Source: Candidatus Blautia intestinigallinarum
Lineage (GTDB): Bacteria; Bacillota; Clostridia; Lachnospirales; Lachnospiraceae
Direction: 5' to 3'
Assembly: GCA_019112635.1 (NCBI GenBank)
Contig: DXIX01000028.1
Location: forward strand, 47,971 to 111,970
Length of the DNA stretch: 64,000 nt
Below are positions 26,613 to 35,701 of the stretch, piece after piece (position 1 is the first letter of the stretch; every line of letters starts with the position of its first letter). Below the pieces are notes generated by a model. It was not told the DNA's origin. It did not search any database and saw only the letters and a program-made list of their open reading frames with translations. Made by a program: the position numbers and the translations under genes.

Positions 26613-28001
26613 ATGGTAAAAAACACTTTCATGAAGACAAAACCCATCTTTCCCCTCCTGGTCTCTATGGCAGTTCCTATGATGCTGTCCATGTTGATTC
26701 AGTCATTATATAATATTGTCGACAGCATCTATGTATCCAGGCTGGGGACGGACGCCCTGACTGCAGTATCTCTGGCCTACCCCCTTCAGAATATCACCAC
26801 ATCTGTCTCTGTCGGAATCGGTGTGGGAATCACCTCCTCCATCTCCATCCATCTGGGCGCCCAGAATCAGGAGAAGGCCAACCGGGCAGCCACCATAGGC
26901 ATTGCTCTGACTGTTTTGCACTGCCTGCTTTTCATCGTGGCGGGAATTCTGGTTACCCGCCCATTCCTGAAACTGTTCACCGACGATCCGGCCATCTTAT
27001 CCGATGCCTGTGACTACACCTATATTGTCCTGTGCCTCTCTTTCGGATGTCTTCTCCAGGTAACCATGGAAAAGATCTTCCAGGGAATCGGTGAGATGCG
27101 GCTGACCATGTACCTGCTGGCATCCGGCTGTATTATCAATATCATCCTGGATCCCATCCTGATCTTCGGTCTTCTCGGATTTCCGGCCATGGGAGTCAAA
27201 GGTGCTGCCATCGCTACCGTTATCGGCCAGATTTGCGCCTTTTTGCTGTACGTCGTGGTCTATCGGAAAAAGAAGCTGGCCATCTGCATCCATCCGAAAT
27301 ACTTATGTCTGGATAAGCGGATCATTCTGCAGATCTACAGTGTGGGAATTCCATCCAGTATCATGATGACACTGCCCTCGATTCTGGTCAGCATACTGAA
27401 CCGGATCCTGGCTTCCTTCTCCAGCGTCTATGTGGCTGTGCTGGGAGTCTATTTCAAACTGCAGACCTTCATCTACATGCCTGCAAACGGACTGGTTCAG
27501 GGGCTGCGCCCCATCCTGGGCTACAACTATGGAGCCGGTGAAGTCAAACGTGTGAAATCCTCCATCCGCTACAGCCTTCTGATGACTGCGGGGCTGATGC
27601 TTCTTGGCACCCTCCTGTCCCTTCTGGTTCCTTCACAGATCCTGTCCATGTTCGATGCGGACGAGGAACTGATGCAGGCAGGAGTGACCGCCCTGCGCGT
27701 CATCAGTCTGGGATTCCTGGTCTCCACGGTGGGAATCGTCTACTCCGGGACCTTCGAAGCCCTGGGAAAAGGCCGTCAGTCTCTGACCATCTCCCTGCTT
27801 CGCCAGTTCCTGCTCACCATTCCCCTGGGATATCTCTTCTCGAAGATCTGGGGACCGGTAGGCGTCTGGGCAGCCTTTCCCGTGGGAGAACTCACAGCCT
27901 CCATTGTGGCTGTCTTCCTTCTCAACTCCTTTGAGGGAGGGAAATATTCTCCGTTCAAAACCCACGAGCAGGTCTTGACAGGAAAATCTTCCACCGTCTG
28001 A
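26613..28001 (+). CDS. MATE family efflux transporter
   Basis: 462 residues with twelve hydrophobic helices in two halves. The N-terminal MAVPMMLSMLIQSLYNIVDSIYVSRLG and the LNPILIFGLLGFPAMGVKGAA-like loop (LDPILIFG...) are typical of NorM/DinF-type MATE exporters. AAGGAG precedes ATG 26613. It has its own promoter and terminator and is divergent from the riboswitch-controlled MFS gene, so it is a stand-alone unit. It is not closely alike the MATE protein of the GH112 operon in its N-terminal region. Substrate unknown. Confidence 0.92.
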   Translation: MVKNTFMKTKPIFPLLVSMAVPMMLSMLIQSLYNIVDSIYVSRLGTDALTAVSLAYPLQNITTSVSVGIGVGITSSISIHLGAQNQEKANRAATIGIALTVLHCLLFIVAGILVTRPFLKLFTDDPAILSDACDYTYIVLCLSFGCLLQVTMEKIFQGIGEMRLTMYLLASGCIINIILDPILIFGLLGFPAMGVKGAAIATVIGQICAFLLYVVVYRKKKLAICIHPKYLCLDKRIILQIYSVGIPSSIMMTLPSILVSILNRILASFSSVYVAVLGVYFKLQTFIYMPANGLVQGLRPILGYNYGAGEVKRVKSSIRYSLLMTAGLMLLGTLLSLLVPSQILSMFDADEELMQAGVTALRVISLGFLVSTVGIVYSGTFEALGKGRQSLTISLLRQFLLTIPLGYLFSKIWGPVGVWAAFPVGELTASIVAVFLLNSFEGGKYSPFKTHEQVLTGKSSTV

Positions 28002-28006
28002 CAAAA

Positions 28007-28051
28007 AAAGAGGATACCCGAGTCGTCATCTGACTTTGGTATCCTCTCTTT
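28007..28051. terminator. Bidirectional terminator
   Basis: AGAGGATACC pairs with GGTATCCTCT (with an inner AGTC/GACT), with CTTT on the plus strand and an A-run (U-run on minus) on the other side. It separates the MATE gene and the convergent YoaK gene. Confidence 0.85.
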
Positions 28052-28063
28052 GTCTTAGAACTC

Positions 28064-28807
28064 TCAATGTCCTCTTGGAATCTGATCCAGCCGCCCCTTC
28101 TCTGTCTTCAAATCCGCATACAGAAGATCAATGAAAAGAATCAGAAGGGGAATCAAAGACAGCCAGATTGCTTTTCCCAGAAAAATATTACAGAAATAAG
28201 TGGACAGCACGCCTCCTGCCACGAACACAGTCAGCATTCCCAAATGTATCCACATTCTGTGAAAATAAGAGCTTTTCTGCGCAGGATGGCGGATCGCCTT
28301 ACAGATGGCAATTCCCACCTGCCGGATATGGTTGGTACAAAATGTGGTTGCCATGGGAACTCCCTGAGCCTGACGAAATGTATTGTACTGCATGGAACAG
28401 ATCAGATTGATCAGTACCTGCGTGATCTGAACCGGGGCACTCTCCGGGAGAAATCCCAGGAAGACCACCACCACAATCTCAATCAGTACAAGCAATGTGT
28501 CCCAGCGGAACAAGTGCAGTCTCTTGATCTGACTGCCCGCGATCTCAGAGATAAATGCTCCCAGACAATAGGCGGAAATCGGAATCACAAAATACAATGC
28601 GTGCAGCCATTCCTGATTTCCAAGTGCCATAGCCATCAGCACAAAGTTTCCTGTCTGCGCGTTGCAAAAGACATTTCCACGTATGGAATAGGTGAAAGCC
28701 CCGAAATATCCGCCCACGAACATCATCAGGATAAAGACACGCCATCTCTCACATTCCAGGAAATCATCTTTCGTACTTTCCACTGTCTGTACAGCTTTCT
28801 TCTCCAT
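28064..28807 (-). CDS. YoaK/DUF1275 family membrane protein
   Basis: 247 residues with six to seven membrane helices. The GGYFGAFTYSIRGNVFCNAQTGNFVLMAMAL region, with the AQTGN motif, is diagnostic of DUF1275 (YoaK family). Members are thought to be small-molecule transporters, but no substrate is established. AAGGGAAAGG precedes the start. It is 73 bases downstream of the LytTR regulator gene on the same strand, so that regulator may control it. Confidence 0.88.
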   Translation of the reverse strand: MEKKAVQTVESTKDDFLECERWRVFILMMFVGGYFGAFTYSIRGNVFCNAQTGNFVLMAMALGNQEWLHALYFVIPISAYCLGAFISEIAGSQIKRLHLFRWDTLLVLIEIVVVVFLGFLPESAPVQITQVLINLICSMQYNTFRQAQGVPMATTFCTNHIRQVGIAICKAIRHPAQKSSYFHRMWIHLGMLTVFVAGGVLSTYFCNIFLGKAIWLSLIPLLILFIDLLYADLKTEKGRLDQIPRGH

Positions 28808-28880
28808 CTCTTGGTACCTTTCCCTTTGAAATATCAGTCTATTTCATTATAACAGGGTAACCAGAAAAGTAAATCCGTTT

Positions 28881-29708
28881 TTACTCTCTGTTCGAACTTC
28901 CATAAGACATCTGCCGCGGATAATCACACAGCATCTTCTCCAAATCATTTTTGATCTGCATATAGGGCAGAGCTGGGATCGGAATCCGCACGCCGGAGAT
29001 CAATTCTGCCTCATACCGGTAGATGGCCGTGATATACCGGATATTCACCATATAACTCCGATGGATGGGATAAAAATATTCCGGCAGCTTTTCCGCGATA
29101 TTGCTGATGGGAAGGCTGCAGGAAAAAATCCGGTCCAGGCAGTAGAATTCTGTCTTGCGCCCGCTGCTCTTTATAAACAGCACTGTATTCAAGTCCACAA
29201 ACATGGTCCGGCTGCCGCTGGGAACACTGATACGGTTTCCCGGTTTCTGATCCAGCAGCAGACCTTTCACAAACCGGAACGTATACATATCCATGGGCGG
29301 CCTCCCCGGACTTGCTCCATACTCTTCCAAAATCTCCTCCACAGAAGAATGATAAAGAATCAGCTTGGCTCTCTCTCCTGCCGCCTTATAGACAAAACTG
29401 GCCGTGACTGCCCTATGCGATCTTCCCTGATTCTGATTCTCCGTCAGTTTCACAATCACCATCGCCACCTTGGAATTCACCGGCAGAGGCTGGTATTCTT
29501 CCTGCTGAAGCATCTGACCTTTCTTTTTCCCATACTTCTTAAAATATCTCCGGATACATTTATCTCCGATCAATATCGGCGTCTCCTGACTGATCCAGAC
29601 ACTCTTGGAGTCCAGATGGAGGAACCACCGGGCAAAATCCCCCTCATAATAATCATGCACCAGCTTTTTGGTCAGCTCCATCAGTCTCTCCAATTCCGAT
29701 TTCGTCAT
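28881..29708 (-). CDS. LytTR-type transcriptional regulator
   Basis: About 275 residues. The C-terminal third (about 165-265) is a LytTR DNA-binding domain: FVDLNTVLFIKSSGRKTEFYC, SNIAEKLPEYFYPIHRSYMVNIRYI. There is no response-regulator receiver domain. The N-terminal part (ELTKKLVHDYYEGDFARWFLHLD...) looks like an NTF2/SnoaL-type small-molecule domain, so it may be a one-component sensor. ATG 29708 has AAGGAAA upstream; the frame extends a little further to 29729. It precedes the YoaK gene. Ligand unknown; the N-terminal fold is my inference from pattern only. Confidence 0.8.
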   Translation of the reverse strand: MTKSELERLMELTKKLVHDYYEGDFARWFLHLDSKSVWISQETPILIGDKCIRRYFKKYGKKKGQMLQQEEYQPLPVNSKVAMVIVKLTENQNQGRSHRAVTASFVYKAAGERAKLILYHSSVEEILEEYGASPGRPPMDMYTFRFVKGLLLDQKPGNRISVPSGSRTMFVDLNTVLFIKSSGRKTEFYCLDRIFSCSLPISNIAEKLPEYFYPIHRSYMVNIRYITAIYRYEAELISGVRIPIPALPYMQIKNDLEKMLCDYPRQMSYGSSNRE

Positions 29709-29742
29709 TTTCCTTCCCCGTCCTCTCACTCAATTAAGCTCA

Positions 29743-30657
29743 CTAAAACAGTCCCTGATAGCCTGGAAGAGGATAATTCAACTCATAGTTTCTGCACAAT
29801 TCAATGAAATCCTTCAAAAGCTTCGTCAGTCTCTTGTCCTTGTGATATACAACATAGAATTCCCTTTGAAATTCCAACCCTTCCACCTCAGCAGTGTAGA
29901 CACTTCCCTTCTGTATAGCGCCAGCCACCATCCTTTTGGGAAGAACCGAGATTCCCAGACCTTTGATCACCGCATTCACCAGTGCTGTCGTACTGATCCC
30001 CTCCCATACCGGTTCCACATGCATCTCATTGGCTGCCAGCACCTTCTCAAACAGTTCCCGCGCGCCGCTCCCCGGCTCTCTCAGAAGGAAATTCTGCCCC
30101 AGAAAGTTCTCCCGGCTCATCACCTGCCCCGGATAAAAAGGTTCCCTGGCAGGCGTAATGACCACCAGAGAATCCTCCATAAACGGCTCTGCAATCATAT
30201 TTTCATGGTGCAGGAAACTCTCCACCAGGGCCAGATCCAGCTCATTGCCGATGAGCTTCTCTTCCAGCCTGTCCGACGGCGCAATCAGAACCCGGACATC
30301 CGCCCCTGGATTCAGTTTCAAAAAAGTCTCCACATAGGAGGGCATGAACTGGGAACCGATGGTGATACTCGCCCCGACTCTTATGGTTCCGGTCAGATTC
30401 CAATTGCGAAATCCCTTCTCCATATCATCGCAGAGTGCCAGAATTCTCATCACATACTCCCTGAATTCTCTCCCGGCCTCCGTCAGATAGAGCCTCTTGC
30501 CAATGCGGTCGAACAGGACAATCCCAAAATACTTTTCAATCTCCTGGATAGCCACCGACACCGCCGGCTGGGTCATATACAACTTTTTCGAAGCTTTCGT
30601 GATATTATTGCCACACTCACAGACTGTCAGAAAAATATGCATCAATTTAATTGTCAT
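29743..30657 (-). CDS. LysR family transcriptional regulator
   Basis: 304 residues. The N-terminal winged HTH (residues 1-60, NITKASKKLYMTQPAVSVAIQEIEKYFGIVLFDR) is diagnostic, followed by a two-lobed effector domain (about 90-295). It most resembles the CysL/YwfK subgroup in its effector domain start (TGTIRVGAS). AAGGAAAA precedes ATG 30657. It is divergent from the unknown ORF and chromate transporter genes, the usual position for an LTTR controlling its neighbours; the effector is unknown. Confidence 0.9.
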   Translation of the reverse strand: MTIKLMHIFLTVCECGNNITKASKKLYMTQPAVSVAIQEIEKYFGIVLFDRIGKRLYLTEAGREFREYVMRILALCDDMEKGFRNWNLTGTIRVGASITIGSQFMPSYVETFLKLNPGADVRVLIAPSDRLEEKLIGNELDLALVESFLHHENMIAEPFMEDSLVVITPAREPFYPGQVMSRENFLGQNFLLREPGSGARELFEKVLAANEMHVEPVWEGISTTALVNAVIKGLGISVLPKRMVAGAIQKGSVYTAEVEGLEFQREFYVVYHKDKRLTKLLKDFIELCRNYELNYPLPGYQGLF

Positions 30658-30710
30658 AGGTCGTTTTCCTTATATAGAATTTCATATGTTTTTTATAAAT
30701 TAATATTATT

Positions 30711-30738
30711 TTACTTATATATTAACAGAGATTATACT
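30711..30738 (+). promoter_or_regulatory. Promoter of the chromate transporter operon
   Basis: TTACTT (30711-30716), 16-base spacer, TATACT (30733-30738). The AT-rich 110-base divergent region with LysR has several T-N11-A candidates for LTTR binding. Confidence 0.55.
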
Positions 30739-30767
30739 GAACGTAAAGGAAAAAGGAGGAAAACCTT

Positions 30768-31247
30768 ATGCGCTATTACATCCGAGACGGGATTCTGTAT
30801 CCGGAAGACCCCTCAGATATTTCCAAAGCACTGGCTCAAATCCAGGCTCCCGCTTTTTATACCAGAAAAATCATCCTGAATGGCCAGCAAAAGCCACAGC
30901 TGACTGCCGACATTCAGGAAAGCATTCACAAACCCTACAGATCCTATCTGCTCCTGGACTCAAAGGGGACGGTACTCTTCAGAGGAATCCCCCGGGAGAA
31001 TCAGAAACAGGCTGACCTCTTCTTCCAGGAACAGAGATATGAATTGTCCATGAGGGACCCCCGAACCTTTTGTCTCACGGACCAAAAAGGACATCTTGGG
31101 TGGAAACTTACCCACAACGGAATACAGGGAGGATGGAACCTTCTCACTGATCTCTTTTTGTCTCCTGACATTCACCTGGGGCTTTTTGTTTTTACCAGAT
31201 ATCTTGACAAAGAAAAAGAGTCGATCCCGTGTCAGAGAAAGGAATAA
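30768..31247 (+). CDS. Hypothetical protein upstream of chromate transporter
   Basis: 159 residues, soluble, no signal peptide. I do not recognise it. The order of short strands (YRSYLLLDSKGTVLFRG, RTFCLTDQKGHLGWKLTH) vaguely suggests a tubby/LURP-like barrel, which is only a guess. A strong AAAGGAGG precedes the ATG. Its stop is 3 bases before the first chromate transporter gene, so the three genes form an operon, probably under the divergent LysR regulator. Confidence 0.65.
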   Translation: MRYYIRDGILYPEDPSDISKALAQIQAPAFYTRKIILNGQQKPQLTADIQESIHKPYRSYLLLDSKGTVLFRGIPRENQKQADLFFQEQRYELSMRDPRTFCLTDQKGHLGWKLTHNGIQGGWNLLTDLFLSPDIHLGLFVFTRYLDKEKESIPCQRKE

Positions 31248-31250
31248 GAT

Positions 31251-31817
31251 ATGGAAAAGAAAAAATTGTGGAAGCTCTTTCTCTCCACTTTCTATCTCAG
31301 TGCATTCACCTTCGGAGGAGGCTACGTCATTGTCACCCTTCTGAAAAATAAATTTGTAGATGAACTTCACTGGATTGATGAGAAAGAAATGTTAGACCTG
31401 GTGGCCATCGCCCAGTCCTCTCCCGGGGCCATCGCCATCAACGGAGCCATCGTCGTCGGCTATAAGCTGGCAGGTCTGCCAGGTGTTCTGTGCGCAGTCA
31501 CAGGAGCCGTCCTGCCCCCTCTGATCATCCTGACCGTAATCTCCGGCTTCTATAATCTCTTCATCGAGAATGCCATCATCAAAGCTTTGCTGTCAGGTAT
31601 GACCGCCGGTGTCGGGGCAGTCATCGTCTCCGTTGTCTATGATATGGGAAAAGATGTGGTCAAATCCCGGGATCCCGCTCTGATCATCGCCATGGCCGCC
31701 GCTTTCGCAGCAGACTGTTTTCTCAAAATCAATGTCATCTATCTCATTCTTGCCGCTGCTTTGGCCGGAATCCTGCGGACTTTATACCGGAAGCATAAAA
31801 AAAGGAGGCTCTTATGA
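31251..31817 (+). CDS. Chromate transporter, subunit 1 (short CHR)
   Basis: 188 residues with five or six membrane helices. It has the CHR signature FGGGYV near residue 22 and a PGAIAINGA motif (SSPGAIAINGAIVVG) at about 60. This is one half of a two-gene short-chain chromate transporter; long ChrA proteins fuse two such halves. The next gene overlaps its stop by four bases. CHR proteins export chromate, and in gut Firmicutes their physiological anion may be another oxyanion, which is unknown. Confidence 0.9.
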   Translation: MEKKKLWKLFLSTFYLSAFTFGGGYVIVTLLKNKFVDELHWIDEKEMLDLVAIAQSSPGAIAINGAIVVGYKLAGLPGVLCAVTGAVLPPLIILTVISGFYNLFIENAIIKALLSGMTAGVGAVIVSVVYDMGKDVVKSRDPALIIAMAAAFAADCFLKINVIYLILAAALAGILRTLYRKHKKRRLL

Positions 31818-32377
31818 TTTATCTGCAATTGTTTCTTGCTTTTCTTCAGATTGGCGCCTTCAGCTTTGGAGGCGGATACGCGGCTCTTCCCCTGATACAG
31901 GATCAGGTCATTGACCGTTTTCACTGGATGACGCTCTCCCAGTTCTCCGATCTGGTCACCATCTCCCAGCTCACGCCCGGCCCCATCGCCGTCAATGCTG
32001 CCACCTTCGTGGGAAATCAGACCGCTGGCCTTCTGGGTGCCCTGGTGGCAACGGCAGGGTGCATTCTGCCATCCTGCATTTTTGTGACAGCCCTTGCCTG
32101 GCTTTACACCAAGTACCGCAGTCTGGATCTGCTTCAGGGTATGCTGGAATTCCTAAGACCCGCCGTAATCGCTATGATTGCCGCGGCAGGTATCGTCATC
32201 TTGCTTCCCGTCTTTTTTGCCGACGGACAGCTTCACTTCCTGGACCACAATTTTCAGCTTAGGCCCTTCCTGCTCTTTGCCGCCGCCCTCTTTCTCCTTA
32301 GGAAAAAAAAGATGGATCCCGTCCTGGTAATGGTACTGTGCGGGATTGCAGAAGCTCTGTTTCATGTGATACAATAG
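31814..32377 (+). CDS. Chromate transporter, subunit 2 (short CHR)
   Basis: 187 residues, membrane protein, the second CHR half. It carries FSFGGGYAALPLI near residue 17 and the TPGPIAVNAATFVG motif near 57. AAAAGGAGG lies inside the end of the first subunit gene and the start overlaps its stop (ATGA), so equal expression is expected. Both subunits are needed in known short CHR pairs. An MBL hydrolase gene follows 28 bases later. Confidence 0.9.
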   Translation: MIYLQLFLAFLQIGAFSFGGGYAALPLIQDQVIDRFHWMTLSQFSDLVTISQLTPGPIAVNAATFVGNQTAGLLGALVATAGCILPSCIFVTALAWLYTKYRSLDLLQGMLEFLRPAVIAMIAAAGIVILLPVFFADGQLHFLDHNFQLRPFLLFAAALFLLRKKKMDPVLVMVLCGIAEALFHVIQ

Positions 32378-32405
32378 AGAAAACAAACACGGAGGAGGTA
32401 CGCAT

Positions 32406-33026
32406 ATGAGAATAACTTGGCTTGGACATTCCTGCTTTAAAATCACCAGTCAAAACAGCAGCATTCTGATCGATCCTTTTGAACCCGGCAGTGTTCCTGG
32501 ATACTCAGACATCTCCCAGACGGTGGATGGTGTGCTGTGCACCCATCAACACTTCGATCACAATTACACCGCTGGCGCAATCATCCGGGAAAACCCGGAT
32601 CTGTCCGCCTTTCACATCACTGAGATTTCCGCCTGGCATGACGACCAGAATGGCGCTTTGAGAGGAAGCAACACCATTTTCCTCATCGAGGCTGAGGGCA
32701 TCCGCCTGGCACATATGGGGGATATCGGCTGTCCTCTCACACAAGAGCAGGCCACCCTTCTCAAAGGTCTGAAAGCCTGTCTGATTCCCATAGGCGGAAC
32801 CTACACTGTGGACGCCCAAGGTGCTCAGCAGATTCTCGATGTGCTCTGTCCGGAGGTGATCATTCCCATGCATTACCGCGACGGAGAATACGGATTCCCG
32901 GAACTGGGAACACTGGAAGATTTCACGACACTGTTTCTGAATCGTTCCTTCCAGTATTACCGTTCCAACGAGATGGAACTTACAAAAGATACTCCGCCTC
33001 ACATTGCCATTCTGAATCACCCTTGA
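32406..33026 (+). CDS. Metallo-beta-lactamase-fold hydrolase
   Basis: 206 residues. The MBL metal motif is THQHFDH (about 46-52), with further conserved histidines in AHMGDIG and PMHYRDGEYGFPE. It resembles the UPF0173/UlaG-like small hydrolases. Substrate is unknown. GGAGGAGG precedes the ATG. The start follows the chromate genes closely, so it may share their transcript. Its stop overlaps the 3' end of the convergent helD gene by 10 bases, leaving no room for a terminator between them. Confidence 0.88.
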   Translation: MRITWLGHSCFKITSQNSSILIDPFEPGSVPGYSDISQTVDGVLCTHQHFDHNYTAGAIIRENPDLSAFHITEISAWHDDQNGALRGSNTIFLIEAEGIRLAHMGDIGCPLTQEQATLLKGLKACLIPIGGTYTVDAQGAQQILDVLCPEVIIPMHYRDGEYGFPELGTLEDFTTLFLNRSFQYYRSNEMELTKDTPPHIAILNHP

Positions 33027-35074
33027 ATGTGAGTGTCTACATAGAAGAAAAAGAGCTCATGGAGCGCTCTGGTTGCCATGATGTAACGAGCCTGTGCATA
33101 GAGGGGGTGGGACTCCCATCCCCCGCACAGAGCAAAGACCTGATCAAACTCCAGGCCTTTTGCCAGATAGAATGTCGTGATCGTCAGCCCCTTCTCAAAC
33201 TGCCTGCTTTCCTTATCCAGATAGGAACAGGAAAAAGACTTCTGTGCCTCTTCTTCCAGCTTCTGATCAAAATACCGCTTCACACGCAGAGCTTCTTCTT
33301 CCGTCATCGTGAGCACAGCTCCCGTCTCATATCTGCCCTGGGATTGCCGCAGCTCCTCCCACACAGCATCCAAAGCCTCTGTCTCCGTCTGAAACTTCTT
33401 CTCTGTCACCGGTTTTCCATGTCTCATGAACAGATCCATATTCCTGATTCCGGTCAGTGCATTGGCAAAAGAAGCGATCTCCACGGTATTCCGGTAACTC
33501 TTTCGCATCTCGATTTTCCGGATTTTCTTTCCGAAAATTCCAGGCAGAAAGCGCATCACATCCTGGGCCGTCTCTTCAATCGTCTGCGCCTTATCCCCCA
33601 GAATCGTCATCTTACAGCGGAAAAGCTTTTCCAGAATCCGGTATTGCATCTGCGAATAATCCTGCATCTCATCGATCACCAGATGTTTGATGTTCGACCT
33701 GGGCGTGTAAGAACACAGCTGGTATTTCAGATACAGGAGAGGATAGACGTCCTCATAGAGAAGCGATCTCTTCTCCCATGGCACCTGGGGAAGGGGCTGA
33801 TAGCCATATTCTTCCAGAAACTGACTGTAGATTTCATATAAATCTTTTGTCTTGTACATCCCCTGGAATTTTTCTGCCAGCTCTGCCGCCGCGTCCTCTG
33901 ACAAGTCTCTCCCCAGCATGGTCTCATACTCATCCACATAGTATTCCATCACTGCGTCCATTCTGGACAGAAGCGGAATATCCGGAAATTTATAGTAGAA
34001 CATCTCCAGCACCTGGCCGGCAGACTTATGAAAGCTCTTATACTCCACATCCTGGAACTGCATCAGGCTGTCCTCCAGTCCCAGAACGAACTCATCCAAT
34101 TCTTCCATGAAAGCCTCCGACTGCTTCTCACGGTATGAGTCCTGCGCGTCCACAAAGTGAAGGTAACGCTCAATCTGATCGTATTTTTCCTCGCAGTCGC
34201 AGACCGTGTCCCTCAGCTCCTGGTAAGCAAATAAATCAAAACTCATCTCCTGAATATTCTCTTCTCCAAGCTCGGGCAGAATCCGGGATATGTAATCGGA
34301 AAAGACCGAGTTGGGAGACAAGATCAGAATGTTGGAAGATTTCAGATAATCTCTCTCATGGTACAAAAGATAGGCAATCCGATGCAGGGCCACAGACGTC
34401 TTTCCGCTTCCCGCCACTCCCTGGATCACAAGAATACGGTCCTTGGTATTGCGGATAATCGCATTTTGTTCTTTCTGAATCGTGCGGATGATATTTTTCA
34501 GCTTCACATCTCCGTTGGTACTCAGTTCTTCTTTTAAGACCTCATCATCAATCTTCACATCACTCTCAAAAGCATAGACCAGCTTTCCCTTACGGATTTT
34601 ATACTGCCACTTGGAGGTAACCTCTCCGGTCATCTCGCCTCCCGGAGCCTGGTAAGAAGCCGGACCTTTGTCATAATCATAGAAAAGCCCGCTCACCGGC
34701 GCTCTCCAGTCGTAGATCAGCGGAACCTTTCCCGCCTCCTCGGCAAAATTGCCGATCCCGATATAGAAGGACTCCGATTCATCCTCTCCCTCATACTGAA
34801 AATCCACACGCCCAAAAAAAGGGGAATCCAGCATTCTCCGAAAACGGTGCCGCAGTACCCGCTGTTCCTGGTTCGCGTTCACCTGGCTTAACAGGGCCTG
34901 CTGATTGTCATAGTTCTCATATCCATACTGGTCCATCTCTGTATAGTTTTCCCAGTAATACTCATGCATCTGCTCAATCTCCCGCTCCCCCTCTCTGAGA
35001 GAACTGTTGATCTTCTCAATACGCTTCTCAATTTTATCCAAAACAAAATCCAGATACTCTTTTATGCCGCTCAT
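33017..35074 (-). CDS. helD: HelD-type RNA polymerase recycling helicase
   Basis: About 685 residues. The N-terminal coiled coil (EYLDFVLDKIEKRIEKINSS onward) is followed by a UvrD/Rep-like motor with Walker A GVAGSGKTS, an LVIDEMQDYS motif II, and the C-terminal AKGLEFDQVFAL motif. This is the HelD architecture: a protein that pushes into RNA polymerase channels and releases stalled enzyme from nucleic acid. The frame is open to 35212 but ATG 35074 has AGGAGACAGG and starts the usual MSGIKEYL. HelD homologues can also confer rifampicin tolerance in some bacteria. Confidence 0.9.
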   Translation of the reverse strand: MSGIKEYLDFVLDKIEKRIEKINSSLREGEREIEQMHEYYWENYTEMDQYGYENYDNQQALLSQVNANQEQRVLRHRFRRMLDSPFFGRVDFQYEGEDESESFYIGIGNFAEEAGKVPLIYDWRAPVSGLFYDYDKGPASYQAPGGEMTGEVTSKWQYKIRKGKLVYAFESDVKIDDEVLKEELSTNGDVKLKNIIRTIQKEQNAIIRNTKDRILVIQGVAGSGKTSVALHRIAYLLYHERDYLKSSNILILSPNSVFSDYISRILPELGEENIQEMSFDLFAYQELRDTVCDCEEKYDQIERYLHFVDAQDSYREKQSEAFMEELDEFVLGLEDSLMQFQDVEYKSFHKSAGQVLEMFYYKFPDIPLLSRMDAVMEYYVDEYETMLGRDLSEDAAAELAEKFQGMYKTKDLYEIYSQFLEEYGYQPLPQVPWEKRSLLYEDVYPLLYLKYQLCSYTPRSNIKHLVIDEMQDYSQMQYRILEKLFRCKMTILGDKAQTIEETAQDVMRFLPGIFGKKIRKIEMRKSYRNTVEIASFANALTGIRNMDLFMRHGKPVTEKKFQTETEALDAVWEELRQSQGRYETGAVLTMTEEEALRVKRYFDQKLEEEAQKSFSCSYLDKESRQFEKGLTITTFYLAKGLEFDQVFALCGGWESHPLYAQARYIMATRALHELFFFYVDTHIQG

Positions 35075-35212
35075 TTCCTGTCTCCTTGTTCCTTTTGATT
35101 TTCTCACGATACAATAGCGGCGCACAAAGGAACCGCCCTCTGTGCACCGGACTTTTCTCATTATATAATATCTTTCCCCATCCTGCAAGGAAGAAGAACA
35201 CCCCGGAAGCAC

Positions 35213-35238
35213 CTTGATAATTTCATAGACTTCACGCC
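35213..35238 (+). repeat. Left inverted repeat flanking the coiled-coil ORF
   Basis: This 26-base stretch is the reverse complement of 35665-35690 at 25 of 26 positions. It lies upstream of the ORF promoter. Confidence 0.8.
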
Positions 35239-35280
35239 CCAGTTATGATAGTATAAATATACGAAAGCGAGGTCGATCCC

Positions 35281-35655
35281 ATGAGTAATGAAGAATTACT
35301 GCTTGCAATCTCCAATTTGTTGGAAGAAAAACTGGAACAGAAATTAGACCAGAAGCTGGATGAAAAGCTTGACCAGCGGCTGAAAGAATTTGAAGAGAGA
35401 ATAGATCAGAAATTTCAGACAGAGCTTCAGCCGATCAAAGAAGAGATCCACGCTATTCAGGTGCATCTGGAAACTGTCACAGATCGGAATATTGCCATAC
35501 TTGCGGAAAATCATCTGAACCTGGTGCGAAAGCTGAACGAGAATGCTCAAATTACCGATACCCAATTCGCCTACCAGATCAAAGTGAATCCTCTGACCGA
35601 CGAAGTGGAAAAACTGAAAAAAGAAATGGAACTGATAAAAAATAAGATAGCCTGA
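35281..35655 (+). CDS. Small coiled-coil protein
   Basis: 124 residues, almost entirely alpha-helical heptads. The first half repeats a KLDQKLDEKLDQRL pattern, and the C-terminal segment VEKLKKEMELIKNKI is another coiled coil. No signal peptide or membrane segment. GCGAGG precedes the ATG and a TATAAA-like -10 lies at about 35250. The gene is bounded by near-perfect 26-base inverted repeats and ends in a strong hairpin made from one of them. Similar small coiled-coil proteins are frequent in Lachnospiraceae with no known role; I cannot assign one. Confidence 0.7.
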   Translation: MSNEELLLAISNLLEEKLEQKLDQKLDEKLDQRLKEFEERIDQKFQTELQPIKEEIHAIQVHLETVTDRNIAILAENHLNLVRKLNENAQITDTQFAYQIKVNPLTDEVEKLKKEMELIKNKIA

Positions 35656-35663
35656 CAAACCAG

Positions 35664-35701
35664 CGGCGTGAAGTCTATGAAATAATCAAGACTTCACGCC
35701 G
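35664..35701 (+). terminator. Terminator and right inverted repeat
   Basis: CGGCGTGAAGTCT pairs with AGACTTCACGCCG, followed by TCTTTCCTTT. Its 5' arm plus loop (35665-35690) is the right-hand inverted repeat matching 35213-35238. Confidence 0.85.
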
